64,000 bases of DNA from Pseudoalteromonas rubra (GTDB lineage Bacteria > Pseudomonadota > Gammaproteobacteria > Enterobacterales > Alteromonadaceae): positions 868,001 to 932,000 of the forward strand of contig NZ_CP013611.1 of assembly GCF_001482385.1 (NCBI RefSeq), written 5' to 3'. The position numbers and the translations under genes are program-made. Under the pieces are notes generated by a model, which did no database searches, was not told where the DNA came from, and saw nothing but the letters and a program-made list of their open reading frames with translations. The first letter of the stretch is position 1. Each line of letters starts with the position of its first letter. This document shows, piece after piece, positions 27,615-35,931 of the stretch.

Positions 27615-28649
27615 GGCCTTGTTGATCAAATCCAGATAACTTAGGTAACACCGAGATTTCAACTGCTTCCCTGATATTCAGGCGTACCTAGCCCAGTCAT
27701 TCTATTGAGTACTTTCACTTTGATCATCGCTTCAGTGTGTTGCTGATTGAATCCACGACTGACCAGCTTGTCACCCATTAGCTGTTTGTATCGGTACATT
27801 GCCGTTTCCGCCAGTGAACGTTGGTGGTAGTTCACACATTTTTTCCACTCACTGCTGCCTATATGCTTTGTTAAAATGACCGCGCTGTTGCGAGCATGTC
27901 CATCCTCCCACAACTGCGCGTTACTCCTTGGTGGGATCACTGCTTCGGCCTTTTTAGCTGCTACTTCGGCATAACAGCCTCTGGTATCATAAGCACCATC
28001 TGCTTTAACTGAGCTGATCTTCCTGCGCAATGGTCTGAGTAGGTCACCCAAAACTTCTGAATCAGCTACAAACACTGTGGACAACTCAGCGCCTACGATT
28101 TGGTGTGTATCTGAATCAACTGCCAGGTGTAGCTTTCGCCATGTTCGGCGCTTGTTTGCACCATGTTTTCTTGCGTGCCACTCACCATTTCCGTACACCT
28201 TCAAACCAGTGCTATCAACCACAATATCAATGCCTCCGGATGCACTGGAGTGTGGCCTATAGCGAACTGCCAGCTCTGCACTACGCTTGCACAAACAGCT
28301 ATAAGTTGGCGTATCCAAATCAAGCTTCATCATTGATATTAATGAGGAAACAAAACCCTGTGCAGCTCGAAGAGACAAGCGAAATACAGCCCGTAAAGTC
28401 AGGCAGGTCTCAATCGCCAGCTCTGAGAAATGATTAGCCCGGCCTTTACCGCCGTGATGTTGCGTGTTGTTCCACTGTTCAATCGCATCCTCGGAAAACC
28501 AAAGTTGGATGTTGCCTCTGGCGATAAGGGCTTTGTTGTATTCGCGCCAGTTGGTGATACGCTTTTCTTTCAAAGTTCAGCCTCTGTGTTTGCTTTCGAG
28601 ATCTGATCACATAAGGCTAAATTAGTTCAATGATTTAGGAAACAACGCC
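27615..28649 (-). mobile_element. IS5-family (IS903-like) element, copy 2
   Basis: 1035 bp, inverted with respect to copy 1 at 21267. Termini GGCCTTGTT (27615) and AACAACGCC (to 28649). No 9-bp duplication (flanks TAAGTCAAC and CCAGATAAT). On its right it directly abuts an IS10-like element that lacks its first ~11 bases, so this IS inserted into, or deleted into, that element. Confidence 0.88.
27659..28573 (-). CDS. IS5-family transposase
   Basis: 304 residues, intact. DDE triad candidates are in DIVVDSTGLKVYG, KADGAYDTRGCY and SLAETAMYRYKQL. Catalyses cut-and-paste movement of the IS. The start used here begins MKEKRITNWREY, reading TTG in the sequence. Confidence 0.9.
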   Translation of the reverse strand: MKEKRITNWREYNKALIARGNIQLWFSEDAIEQWNNTQHHGGKGRANHFSELAIETCLTLRAVFRLSLRAAQGFVSSLISMMKLDLDTPTYSCLCKRSAELAVRYRPHSSASGGIDIVVDSTGLKVYGNGEWHARKHGANKRRTWRKLHLAVDSDTHQIVGAELSTVFVADSEVLGDLLRPLRRKISSVKADGAYDTRGCYAEVAAKKAEAVIPPRSNAQLWEDGHARNSAVILTKHIGSSEWKKCVNYHQRSLAETAMYRYKQLMGDKLVSRGFNQQHTEAMIKVKVLNRMTGLGTPEYQGSS

Positions 28650-29971
28650 CCAGATAATTATATTTCAAATCAATGTGATGGACACGCACGGCATTGTTTG
28701 ATCTAATTTATTTCGCCAAAAACTAACCAGATAACAACACCATGCGTGATATCACCATCCTACACGATATGCTCCGAAAAAACTGCCCCCATATTCATGC
28801 TCGGCGCCTTGATTCATTAATGCTGGCAACTGAGACTTTGCTCGATAGCAATCAACTCTCACTTACCGAGCTTGGCCGGAATATGAAGGGCCCTGTCGCT
28901 GCTAAGCACAATATCAAGCGCATGGACCGGCTGCTTGGCAATACAGCCATGCATAACGACCGACTTGCTATTTACCGCTTCCATGCGCGCCTGATATGTG
29001 GCGCTAATCCCATGCCCATTTTACTCGTCGACTGGGCCGATGTGCGTGAGCAACTGCGGCTGATGACGTTACGTGCTTCCGTCAGCATTCAGGGACGCTC
29101 AATGATAGTGTATGAACGTACCTTCACGTTTGCTCAATACAACTCACCTAAGTCCCATCAGCTGTTCCTTGACGAACTTGCCGTTATCCTTCCATAGAGG
29201 GCCTGCCTGATAAATGTATTCCACTCATCGTGACCGATGCCGGCTATCGAAATACCTGGTTTCGACAGGTCGATAAAAAAGGTTGGTTCTGGCTGGGACG
29301 GGTGCGTGGCAAAGTCACTTATCAGCATCAAAACAGTGAAGATTGGCATGTAAATCAGGCACTTTATCCATCAGCCACTCCCCGTGGACGTTATATTGGA
29401 GAAGTAAAACTTGGCCGAAAAAGTCCTATCAACTGCCACCTGCATTTATATAAAGCCAAACAAAAAGGTCGTACTGACAGGCGCTCTTCAAAAGCTGGCA
29501 GGCATCATACCGCCCAAAAAAGTTATCGAACTGACAGTAAGGAGCCTTGGCTATTGGCCACTAACCTACCCGCTGACTTGTTCAAACCCAAACGTGTTGT
29601 CTCACTTTACGCCAAGCGCATGCAAATCGAAGAAAGCTTTCGAGACCTGAAAAGCCCCCAATACGGGATGGGTCTGCGGCATAGTAAAAGTCGATGCCCC
29701 AACCGGCTCGATATATTGTTATTACTCTCTTTGCTGGCGACCATTATTCTCTGGTGGATAGGCCTGTATGCCCAACACTCAAATTGGCAACGAAAGTTCC
29801 AGGCAAATACCATCAGAGATCGTGCTGTGCTGTCGACTGTCAGGCTCGGCAAAGAGGTTAGGCGACGAAGCGATTATGTTATGACGGGGAAGCAGCTGCG
29901 CTGGGCTATACGTGAATACGTGCGCTTGATACATCTGCTCGGGAGGCCTCAATTATGAGGGGATCCCCCAG
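28650..29971 (+). mobile_element. IS10-like (IS4 family) element, 5' end truncated
   Basis: 1322 bp from CCAGATAATT to the right end CCCCCAG at 29971. The first ~11 bases of the left end are replaced by the IS5-like copy. It also has ~14 extra bases in the transposase gene. Its right end lies exactly before CGCC of an attC site. Confidence 0.88.
28742..29958 (+). pseudogene. IS10-like transposase, broken by 14-bp insertion
   Basis: Nearly identical to the intact gene at 31113-32315, but at about 29178-29200 a 14-bp insertion introduces a stop after 151 codons; the frame resumes at about 29206 to 29958. The YREK block (YAKRMQIEESFRDLK) is in the second part. Confidence 0.88.
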
Positions 29972-30065
29972 CGCCTCAATCAGAGGCAATAAAATAGCTG
30001 GCTAAAATTAGCGACGAAGGAGCAAAAGCCAGCTGTTTTTTGTCCTTTGAATTGACTTGTTAGGC
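29972..30065 (-). repeat. attC site, left part removed by IS10-like element
   Basis: From CGCC at 29972 to GTTAGGC at 30059-30065, with the GCGACGAAGGAGC centre shared by most sites in this array. The left core lies beyond the IS and is lost. Confidence 0.75.
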
Positions 30066-30079
30066 TAATAATAATCACT

Positions 30080-30577
30080 CTATAGTTTTAAGCTCAAAAC
30101 TATCAAAATGAGAGAAGCACTGCATGCCATAAAGGTTCTAATCTCATTTGATTTATTCCAGCGAGGCTCAAATTCAATGCGAACTGCTTTAAGCTCCTCT
30201 TCGCTGGAATTATCGACGTCTACTTTCTGCAATTTATTGTTCAGTGGCAGATGTATAATAATTGTAGGCATCTGAACACCTAAAATATATGTAGCTAAAG
30301 CCAATAACATCAGGAAAAAATCGATACCATCTAATTTTCCAAAACTACTGACAGCGAAAATAATAATAGAAACTGCTGAACCGAGCCAAACTAGAAGAAA
30401 CAGGGGGTGATTATCCTGAATAATACGATCTGTGACTTGAAAGGCCTTGATAAAACTCTTGTCATCTAGCCCTTTTAAACCTGGCATTACCACTATCGCA
30501 TAGGAAAAAAGGAGTCCAGCGACTAGCGAACACATCAATGTAGAGAAAACTAATGAAACATCCGAAATAACCAACAT
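30080..30577 (-). CDS. Cassette: DUF1772-like membrane protein
   Basis: 165 residues with four hydrophobic segments (LMCSLVAGLLFSYAIVVMPG, LFLLVWLGSAVSIIIFAV, FFLMLLALATYILGVQ, FMACSASLILIVLSL). The pattern with YAIVVMPGLKGL and MPTIIIHLPLNNKL and RWNKSNEIRT fits DUF1772, the anthrone-oxygenase-like membrane family. Biochemical role in bacteria is unknown. Confidence 0.7.
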   Translation of the reverse strand: MLVISDVSLVFSTLMCSLVAGLLFSYAIVVMPGLKGLDDKSFIKAFQVTDRIIQDNHPLFLLVWLGSAVSIIIFAVSSFGKLDGIDFFLMLLALATYILGVQMPTIIIHLPLNNKLQKVDVDNSSEEELKAVRIEFEPRWNKSNEIRTFMACSASLILIVLSLKL

Positions 30578-30600
30578 TCTACCTCTCTGCTAGATTCTTA

Positions 30601-30703
30601 GCCTAACGCCTCGCTTAACCGGCGTAAAATAGCAGGCTAAAATTAGCGACGAAGGAGCGCAAGCCTGCTGTTTTGCGTCCTTTGGTTTAAGCGTTTGTTA
30701 TGA
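30601..30703 (-). repeat. attC site
   Basis: 103 bp from GCCTAAC (30601-30607) to GTTATGA (30697-30703), with paired arms AGCAGGC / GCCTGCT. Confidence 0.8.
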
Positions 30704-31072
30704 GTAAATAGAACTCCATTCTATAATTGAGTCCCATTCTAATTCTGACTCGACTACTTTACCTTTTGCGTGGTAATTCTTACGGTAAGAAAAGATATTA
30801 TTGTTTAGCTTGAAACTACTAACGAAACCTTTTTCTACAACCTCTAAACGAGATACTAATTTATTTTCTAAATCAAAGATCGCAACTCTAGTTATTGGAC
30901 CCTTTTTATAGTCAGTTGTCAGCCACTCTTCAATAGCTAAATAACGGCCATTTAATAATTCACTACGAGAGAAGCCATAAAAGAAGTTAGGAACTTTTTT
31001 TCCTTCAATCTCTAATGAGTAATATGCTGGACCAAACCTAATTTCATTCTCGTAGTTCAATTGATACTGCAT
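30698..31072 (-). CDS. Cassette: hypothetical protein
   Basis: 124 residues, no signal or span. Beta-rich with many Tyr, Glu and Lys (YYSLEIEGKKVPNFFYGFSRSELLNGRYLAIEEWL). Resembles small cytosolic cassette proteins without known function. Stop lies in the attC site. Confidence 0.55.
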   Translation of the reverse strand: MQYQLNYENEIRFGPAYYSLEIEGKKVPNFFYGFSRSELLNGRYLAIEEWLTTDYKKGPITRVAIFDLENKLVSRLEVVEKGFVSSFKLNNNIFSYRKNYHAKGKVVESELEWDSIIEWSSIYS

Positions 31073-31099
31073 ACTCGAATTTACTCATAACGCCTTGCT

Positions 31100-32418
31100 C
31101 TGGGGGATCCCCTCATAATTGAGGCCTCCCGAGCAGATGTATCAAGCGCACGTATTCACGTATAGCCCAGCGCAGCTGCTTCCCCGTCATAACATAATCG
31201 CTTCGTCGCCTAACCTCTTTGCCGAGCCTGACAGTCGACAGCACAGCACGATCTCTGATGGTATTTGCCTGGAACTTTCGTTGCCAATTTGAGTGTTGGG
31301 CATACAGGCCTATCCACCAGAGAATAATGGTCGCCAGCAAAGAGAGTAATAACAATATATCGAGCCGGTTGGGGCATCGACTTTTACTATGCCGCAGACC
31401 CATCCCGTATTGGGGGCTTTTCAGGTCTCGAAAGCTTTCTTCGATTTGCATACGTTTGGCGTAAAGTGAGACGACACGTTTGGGTTTGAACAATTCTGCG
31501 GGCAGGTTAGTGGCTAATAGCCAAGGCTCCTTACTGCCAGTTCGATAACTTTTTTGGGCGGTATGATGCCTGCCTGCTTTTGATGAGCGCCTGTCAGTAC
31601 GGCCTTTTTGTTTGGCTTTATATAAATGAAGATGGCAGCTAATTGGGCTTTTTCGGCCAAGCTTTACTTCTCCAATATAACGACCACGGGGAGTAGCTGA
31701 TGGATAAAGAGCCTGATTTACATGCCAATCTTCACTGTTTTGATGCTGATAAGTGACTTTGCCACGCACCCGTCCGAGCCAGAACCAACCTTTTTTATCG
31801 ACCTGTCTAAACCAGGTATTTCGATAGCCAGCATCGGTCACGATGAGTGGAATACATTTATCAGGCAGGATGCTGGCAAGTTCGTCAAGGAACAGCTGAT
31901 GGGACTTAGGTGAGTTGTATTGAGCAAACGTGAAGGTACGTTCATACACTATCATTGAGCGTCCCTGAATGCTGACGGAAGCACGTAACGTCATCAGCCG
32001 CAGTTGCTCACGCACATCTGCCCAGTCGACCAGCAAAATAGGCATGGGATTAGCGCCACATATCAGGCGCGCATGGAAGCGGTAAATAGCAAGTCGGTCG
32101 TTATGCATGGCTGTGTTGCCAAGCAGCCGGTCCATGCGCTTGATATTGTGCTTAGCAGCGACAGGGCCCTTCATATTCCGGCCAAGCTCGGTAAGTGAGA
32201 GTTGATTGCTATCGAGCAAAGTCTCAGTTGCCAGCATTAATGAATCAAGGCGCCGAGCATGAATTTGGGGGCAGTTTTTTCGGAGCATATCGTGTAGGAT
32301 GGTGATATCACGCATGGTGTTGTTATCTGGTTAGTTTTTGGCGAAATAAATTAGATCAAACAATGCCGTGCGTGTCCATCACATTGATTTGAAATATAAT
32401 TATCTGGGGATTCCTCAG
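31100..32418 (-). mobile_element. IS10-like element (IS4 family), intact
   Basis: 1319 bp with imperfect terminal repeats CTGGGGGATCCCC / CTGAGGAATCCCC (17 of 21 matched over the outer 21 bases), flanked by a 9-bp duplication CGCCTTGCT (31091-31099 and 32419-32427). The site resembles the IS10 hotspot NGCTNAGCN. The end sequences and transposase are clearly IS10-related. Confidence 0.93.
31113..32315 (-). CDS. IS10-like transposase
   Basis: 400 residues, close to the usual 402 for IS10. Family marks: HNIKRMDRLLGN, LLVDWADVRE (first Asp), VTDAGYR (second Asp), and the YREK signature YAKRMQIEESFRDLKS with the catalytic Glu. Intact, so it could drive movement of the two defective copies. Confidence 0.94.
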   Translation of the reverse strand: MRDITILHDMLRKNCPQIHARRLDSLMLATETLLDSNQLSLTELGRNMKGPVAAKHNIKRMDRLLGNTAMHNDRLAIYRFHARLICGANPMPILLVDWADVREQLRLMTLRASVSIQGRSMIVYERTFTFAQYNSPKSHQLFLDELASILPDKCIPLIVTDAGYRNTWFRQVDKKGWFWLGRVRGKVTYQHQNSEDWHVNQALYPSATPRGRYIGEVKLGRKSPISCHLHLYKAKQKGRTDRRSSKAGRHHTAQKSYRTGSKEPWLLATNLPAELFKPKRVVSLYAKRMQIEESFRDLKSPQYGMGLRHSKSRCPNRLDILLLLSLLATIILWWIGLYAQHSNWQRKFQANTIRDRAVLSTVRLGKEVRRRSDYVMTGKQLRWAIREYVRLIHLLGRPQL

Positions 32419-32511
32419 CGCCTTGCTAATGGGCGTAGAAAGCTTGGCTAAACTTTGCGACGAAGGAGCGTAAGCCAAGCGTGATACGTCCTTTTGAGCA
32501 ACTTGTTATAT

Positions 32512-33120
32512 TTACTGTACAAATTCAGTAACAGATACTTTTGAACCTTTAATATTTATACGAATCTCCGTTTCAGGAAAAAGCCAAATTACTGAAGAAT
32601 TTCCTTGCGCATTTAACTCAAACTCTCCGTACATAGCGGTACTTTTTTCTTCATCTGAATAGATTTGACCTTTTACAACAATATCTGATTTGCAAACTCT
32701 AGGACACTCTTGTTGAGACCATTCTACTTTCCAAAACCGCTCAGAGGGAACAGTGTACGTTTCTTCTCTTTCTTCTTTGAGTGTCACTAATCCTAAGTTA
32801 GCACCGGACTCATAATATTCATTAAATTTTTTATCGTAACCCGATTTAATAATATCGGTACACTGTTTTTCCCATGAGCCATCTAATCTATTTTCGAGAT
32901 TGATTTTGGCTTCTTCACTATTGTTTTTTGCAGCTAAACAGTACCAAAATTTTGACTTTTCACTGTTATAGCGGTGACTAGAGTAGTGGCCATAGCTAAA
33001 GGCTAATTCGCTCTGAGCAGAATGGTCACCACCATTGGCTTTTCGAAATAACTCGGCCCTATCGTTTTGAGCATAGCAAACCGATGTGCTTGCTAGAATA
33101 AGGAATAGAATATATCGCAT
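32512..33120 (-). CDS. Cassette C, copy 2: secreted Sel1-like protein
   Basis: 202 residues from MRYILFLIL at 33120; the frame continues upstream into the attC without a signal. Signal peptide to about residue 17 (SVCYA). Then a Sel1/TPR-like unit (AELFRKANGGDHSAQSELAFSYG...KFWYCLAAKNNSEEAKINL), and a beta-rich C-terminal half. The same protein is encoded at 36755-37363. Function unknown; Sel1 repeats mediate protein contacts. Confidence 0.7.
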   Translation of the reverse strand: MRYILFLILASTSVCYAQNDRAELFRKANGGDHSAQSELAFSYGHYSSHRYNSEKSKFWYCLAAKNNSEEAKINLENRLDGSWEKQCTDIIKSGYDKKFNEYYESGANLGLVTLKEEREETYTVPSERFWKVEWSQQECPRVCKSDIVVKGQIYSDEEKSTAMYGEFELNAQGNSSVIWLFPETEIRINIKGSKVSVTEFVQ

Positions 33121-33133
33121 GACTTTCCTGTAG

Positions 33134-33238
33134 ATATAACGCCGCAAATAAACGGCTAAAAATAGTTGGCTATAATTTGTGAGGTACGAACAAAGCCAAC
33201 TATTTTTTGTCCGCACTTTTTAATTTGCCTTGTTATAT
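33134..33238 (-). repeat. attC site of cassette A, copy 2
   Basis: 105 bp from ATATAAC to GTTATAT, arms AGTTGGC / GCCAACT. Inner sequence identical to the site at 37902-38006; only the bases outside the core differ, as expected from exchange at the GTT core. Confidence 0.85.
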
Positions 33239-33655
33239 GCCGTTTGCAGACATGGCCTCTGCACCTTCTTTTACTTGTTCATTTGATAAAAACACACCAC
33301 TTTGCGGTTCGAATGTAGCGGAGTTTTTTTGATATCCGAGAAGATAAGCAGAGTTTAAAGCCACAACCATTTCATTCATGTCACCGCCCCATCGAAATGT
33401 TACCACTACTGGCTCTATAAAAGCGGAGGAATCGAATGCAGGAAAGTAATCTGAGAACTCTGATAAAGGCGACATATATGTTTCCACTCCAGAGTCTTCG
33501 CCTTTCAGTTTGACAGGGAGAAACCCAGTATGCTTTTTTAAATCTACATTTTCTAAATATTGAACAGGAGTGCTTAACTGTTCTGATAATTCGTTTAGTG
33601 AGTTCGTATTTGGAACATCACTAAGAGATAAGATTACGTACATAGTCATCGACAT
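33233..33655 (-). CDS. Cassette A, copy 2: hypothetical protein
   Basis: 140 residues, cytosolic, acidic. Reads MSMTMYVILSLSDVPNTNSL...; a mid part RWGGDMNEMVVALNSAYLLGYQ and a polar end. Identical protein at 38001-38423. No family recognised; size and acidity are like immunity-type proteins, which is only a hint. Confidence 0.6.
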   Translation of the reverse strand: MSMTMYVILSLSDVPNTNSLNELSEQLSTPVQYLENVDLKKHTGFLPVKLKGEDSGVETYMSPLSEFSDYFPAFDSSAFIEPVVVTFRWGGDMNEMVVALNSAYLLGYQKNSATFEPQSGVFLSNEQVKEGAEAMSANGI

Positions 33656-33684
33656 TGATAGGTCCCTCTCAAGTTAACCAAGGC

Positions 33685-33786
33685 ATATAACGCCTCGCAT
33701 AACGGGCTAATAAAACTTGGCTATAAATGGTGAGGCACGAACCAAGCCAATCTTTATTAGTCCATGCGTTGATGCGTTTGTTATAC
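33685..33786 (-). repeat. attC site
   Basis: 102 bp from ATATAAC to GTTATAC, arms ACTTGGCT / AGCCAA. Bounds the 148-residue cassette gene. Confidence 0.8.
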
Positions 33787-34233
33787 CTACGGCTCTTCAC
33801 AAAGTTCGATTTTAACTTCAGAAGACAGGACATTTTGTAATTCGCTATCAATTTTCATTAGAGGAGCTTTTAAGTCTAATTTTCCAAACCATTTTTGGAT
33901 CAATACTTTGAAATTGAAAAAAGGCACTTCTATAACAGAGAAAGTATGCCAAACAACTTCGGTTCCTTTCGGAGGTTTACCCTCTTGATAGTTTTCCAAG
34001 GATTCCTCATCTTGCATTGAACCACAACCAAGCCAAAGTAAATAACCATTTGACTCGCACATTACACACCATCCCCAGTCTTCGGGGATGACATCAGTCT
34101 CATAACCAAGTTTAGTAAACTCATCGCTCAACCAGAGCGCTAGCTGCTTTCCATAACAACCTGGATTCGTTTCTTCATCTTCACTTTTTTCAATTTCAAA
34201 TTTCGTTGATTTGAACCAATATCCTGAATCCAA
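33787..34233 (-). CDS. Cassette: hypothetical protein, integron-type
   Basis: 148 residues, no signal. Contains GCYGKQLALWLSDEFTKLGYETDVIPEDWGW and YLLWLGCGS, a pattern I associate with small proteins common in Vibrio-type cassette arrays, but I cannot name the family. The DWGWCVMC segment carries two Cys. Begins MDSGYWF. Confidence 0.6.
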   Translation of the reverse strand: MDSGYWFKSTKFEIEKSEDEETNPGCYGKQLALWLSDEFTKLGYETDVIPEDWGWCVMCESNGYLLWLGCGSMQDEESLENYQEGKPPKGTEVVWHTFSVIEVPFFNFKVLIQKWFGKLDLKAPLMKIDSELQNVLSSEVKIELCEEP

Positions 34234-34252
34234 AACTTACTCTCCATAGTAG

Positions 34253-34353
34253 GTATAACGCTCGCCTAACCGGCGAAAAATGCTTGGCTAAAATTAGCGA
34301 CGAAGGAGCGCAGCCAAGCATTTTGCGTCCTTTGGTTTAGGCACTTGTTAGGC
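34253..34353 (-). repeat. attC site of cassette B, copy 2
   Basis: 101 bp from GTATAAC to GTTAGGC, arms TGCTTGGCT / AGCCAAGCA. Same inner sequence as 37377-37477. Confidence 0.85.
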
Positions 34354-34773
34354 ATTTGCATGACTATTTATTCGAATTGGGCCCATATGAAGACCAAAAA
34401 CAATTGTAAGTTTCCTCTTAGGGTTATGAAAGAAGATCATAAAACCTGTGTCATTGGGTTCTTCGAATTCATCAACCGTACCGTAGTAATTAATAAACCA
34501 ATCAAGTTTTTGAGCTTTCTTCTTGTCATTGTCATTAAACTGTTCACTAAGATAATTTACAAATGAGATCTTATCAGCAGAAAAACCAACGTTAATACGG
34601 GTTTCATGATTCTCTGCAACATACTCAAAATCGACACCTTTCTCTTGTGACTTTTCAACTCTTTCTACTGAGGAGAATTTAGAGAGAAGGTCTTTTACCT
34701 CTTCAGGTGAAGCTTCCAATTCAATAATTGGGAAGTTTGGTTCAAATTTTTTCTTTTTGAATAATGACAACAT
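34348..34773 (-). CDS. Cassette B, copy 2: hypothetical protein
   Basis: 141 residues with basic start MLSLFKKKKFEPNFP, then mixed alpha/beta (SPEEVKDLLSKFSSVERVEKS, INVGFSADKISFVNYLSEQF) ending HMGPIRINSHANA. No signal or span. Identical protein at 37472-37897. No family recognised. Confidence 0.6.
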   Translation of the reverse strand: MLSLFKKKKFEPNFPIIELEASPEEVKDLLSKFSSVERVEKSQEKGVDFEYVAENHETRINVGFSADKISFVNYLSEQFNDNDKKKAQKLDWFINYYGTVDEFEEPNDTGFMIFFHNPKRKLTIVFGLHMGPIRINSHANA

Positions 34774-34777
34774 AGAT

Positions 34778-34877
34778 GCCTAACGCCGCCGTAAGAGGCG
34801 GAAAATGCTTGGCTATAGTTAGCGACGAAGGAGCGAAAGCCAAGCTTTTTACGTCCTTCTTGACGGCTTTGTTAAGC
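34778..34877 (-). repeat. attC site of the three-gene cassette
   Basis: 100 bp from GCCTAAC to GTTAAGC, arms TGCTTGGCT / AGCCAAGCT. It lies directly after the DUF4326 gene, so the three genes at 34880-36625 move as one cassette. Confidence 0.85.
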
Positions 34878-34879
34878 GC

Positions 34880-35479
34880 TTATTCTCCATCATCCCACGA
34901 GTTAAGAAAGTCAGCTAAAACATCGCCGTGACAAGCTTCAGGTTTGCAAAAACAACCCAGCCTTTTTCCTTTGAGCTTGAATACTTCTGATTTTTCTTTA
35001 TTTGGAAACTTTTCATAATCAAAGTCATATTTGAACTTACGGATAACCTCTTCTCGGCTTTCCCCTTCCTCGTGCATCGAATAAGGATTTCCCCAATATG
35101 ACCCTCTACCTATGTATTCATAATTGGGAGTGCTTTTTTCATTCTGATATTCTGTTTCTCTTTTAATATTTATAACGCGTGTAATGGATATCTTTATTCG
35201 CCTAATCGGCTTCCCACTAGCTTTTAACTTTATTGTTTCTTCTAGGAATTCTTCACCATCATCAAAAATCAACGCATGAGTGATATTGTCATCTTCCCAC
35301 GTATCTTGTTTTCTGCACAACACGCCGAAATCATGACAATACTTTTCAATAAAGCCATTAGGGTCTTGATAGTAAATGAATGTACATTCATCTAGATTGG
35401 AAGTAATTTTTTCAACCTTTCTAACGAACTTGGTGTAACAATTAAAAAGAGCTGGATAAAGTAATAATACATTTGCCAT
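34880..35479 (-). CDS. Three-gene cassette, gene 3: DUF4326 protein
   Basis: 199 residues. The C-terminal ~80 (YIGRGSYWGNPYSMHEEGESREEVIRKFKYDF...LKGKRLGCFCKPEACHGDVLADFLN) is a full DUF4326 domain: the GxxSxWGNPY entry, the CFCKP and the CHGDVLADFL end are all present. The first ~110 residues (MANVLLLYPALFNCYTKF...THALIFDDGEEFLEETIKL) look like a small Rossmann-like alpha/beta unit, not assigned. The start codon touches the stop of the DUF488 gene, so translation is coupled. DUF4326 is known in phage and mobile DNA; its activity is not established. Confidence 0.8.
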   Translation of the reverse strand: MANVLLLYPALFNCYTKFVRKVEKITSNLDECTFIYYQDPNGFIEKYCHDFGVLCRKQDTWEDDNITHALIFDDGEEFLEETIKLKASGKPIRRIKISITRVINIKRETEYQNEKSTPNYEYIGRGSYWGNPYSMHEEGESREEVIRKFKYDFDYEKFPNKEKSEVFKLKGKRLGCFCKPEACHGDVLADFLNSWDDGE

Positions 35480-35931
35480 TAGAATAAGTGCTTAACTTTT
35501 AGGTCTAAATCAGAATGCTCATTAAGATATTCCACTACCAACCTCCTATGACACAAGTGTGGTTCGTGCTCGCTGCATAACAAACAGCCATGATCTAGTA
35601 ACGCTGGCTTTACAGATTTTTCAATATTCCTCTGGCTCATCAAATTTATGAATTTGTCTTCATACACTTCCCAAGTCATATCACCTTTTTTATAGGCATT
35701 TAATATATCCTTTGTAGGTGCCATTTCCGGTAAATGAACATAATCCGTACTGCACAGCTCTTTCAAAAAGAACTTTAGATCATCTCTTTTTGCAAACCCT
35801 GCCAACTGAGAAACGTTATTCAAACGTACATCAATTAAGGTCTTTATATTTGCATCCCTTAAAAAATTGAAAAATGTTTCAGCATTCTTCTTTGTAAATC
35901 CGATCGTATAGATGTCAATGTCACGATCCAT
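35479..35931 (-). CDS. Three-gene cassette, gene 2: DUF488 protein
   Basis: 150 residues from MDRDIDIYTIGFTKK at 35931; the longer frame to 36009 lies inside gene 1. Matches DUF488: IYTIGFTKKNAETFF, TLIDVRLNN, and the end CLLCSEHEPHLCHRRLVVEYL, where Cys and His-Arg residues are the conserved family pair. It overlaps gene 1 by 11 bases and abuts gene 3. Family activity is uncertain; it often sits in variable genomic regions. Confidence 0.82.
   Translation of the reverse strand: MDRDIDIYTIGFTKKNAETFFNFLRDANIKTLIDVRLNNVSQLAGFAKRDDLKFFLKELCSTDYVHLPEMAPTKDILNAYKKGDMTWEVYEDKFINLMSQRNIEKSVKPALLDHGCLLCSEHEPHLCHRRLVVEYLNEHSDLDLKVKHLF

Larger units (their letters stand above)
31085..32511 (-). repeat. 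attC site split by intact IS10-like element
   Basis: Left part 31085-31099 (TCATAAC then GCCTTGCT) and right part 32419-32511 (to GTTATAT at 32505-32511). The repeat CGCCTTGCT occurs at both junctions, so removing the IS and one copy restores a site matching the intact one at 36656-36754. Confidence 0.85.
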
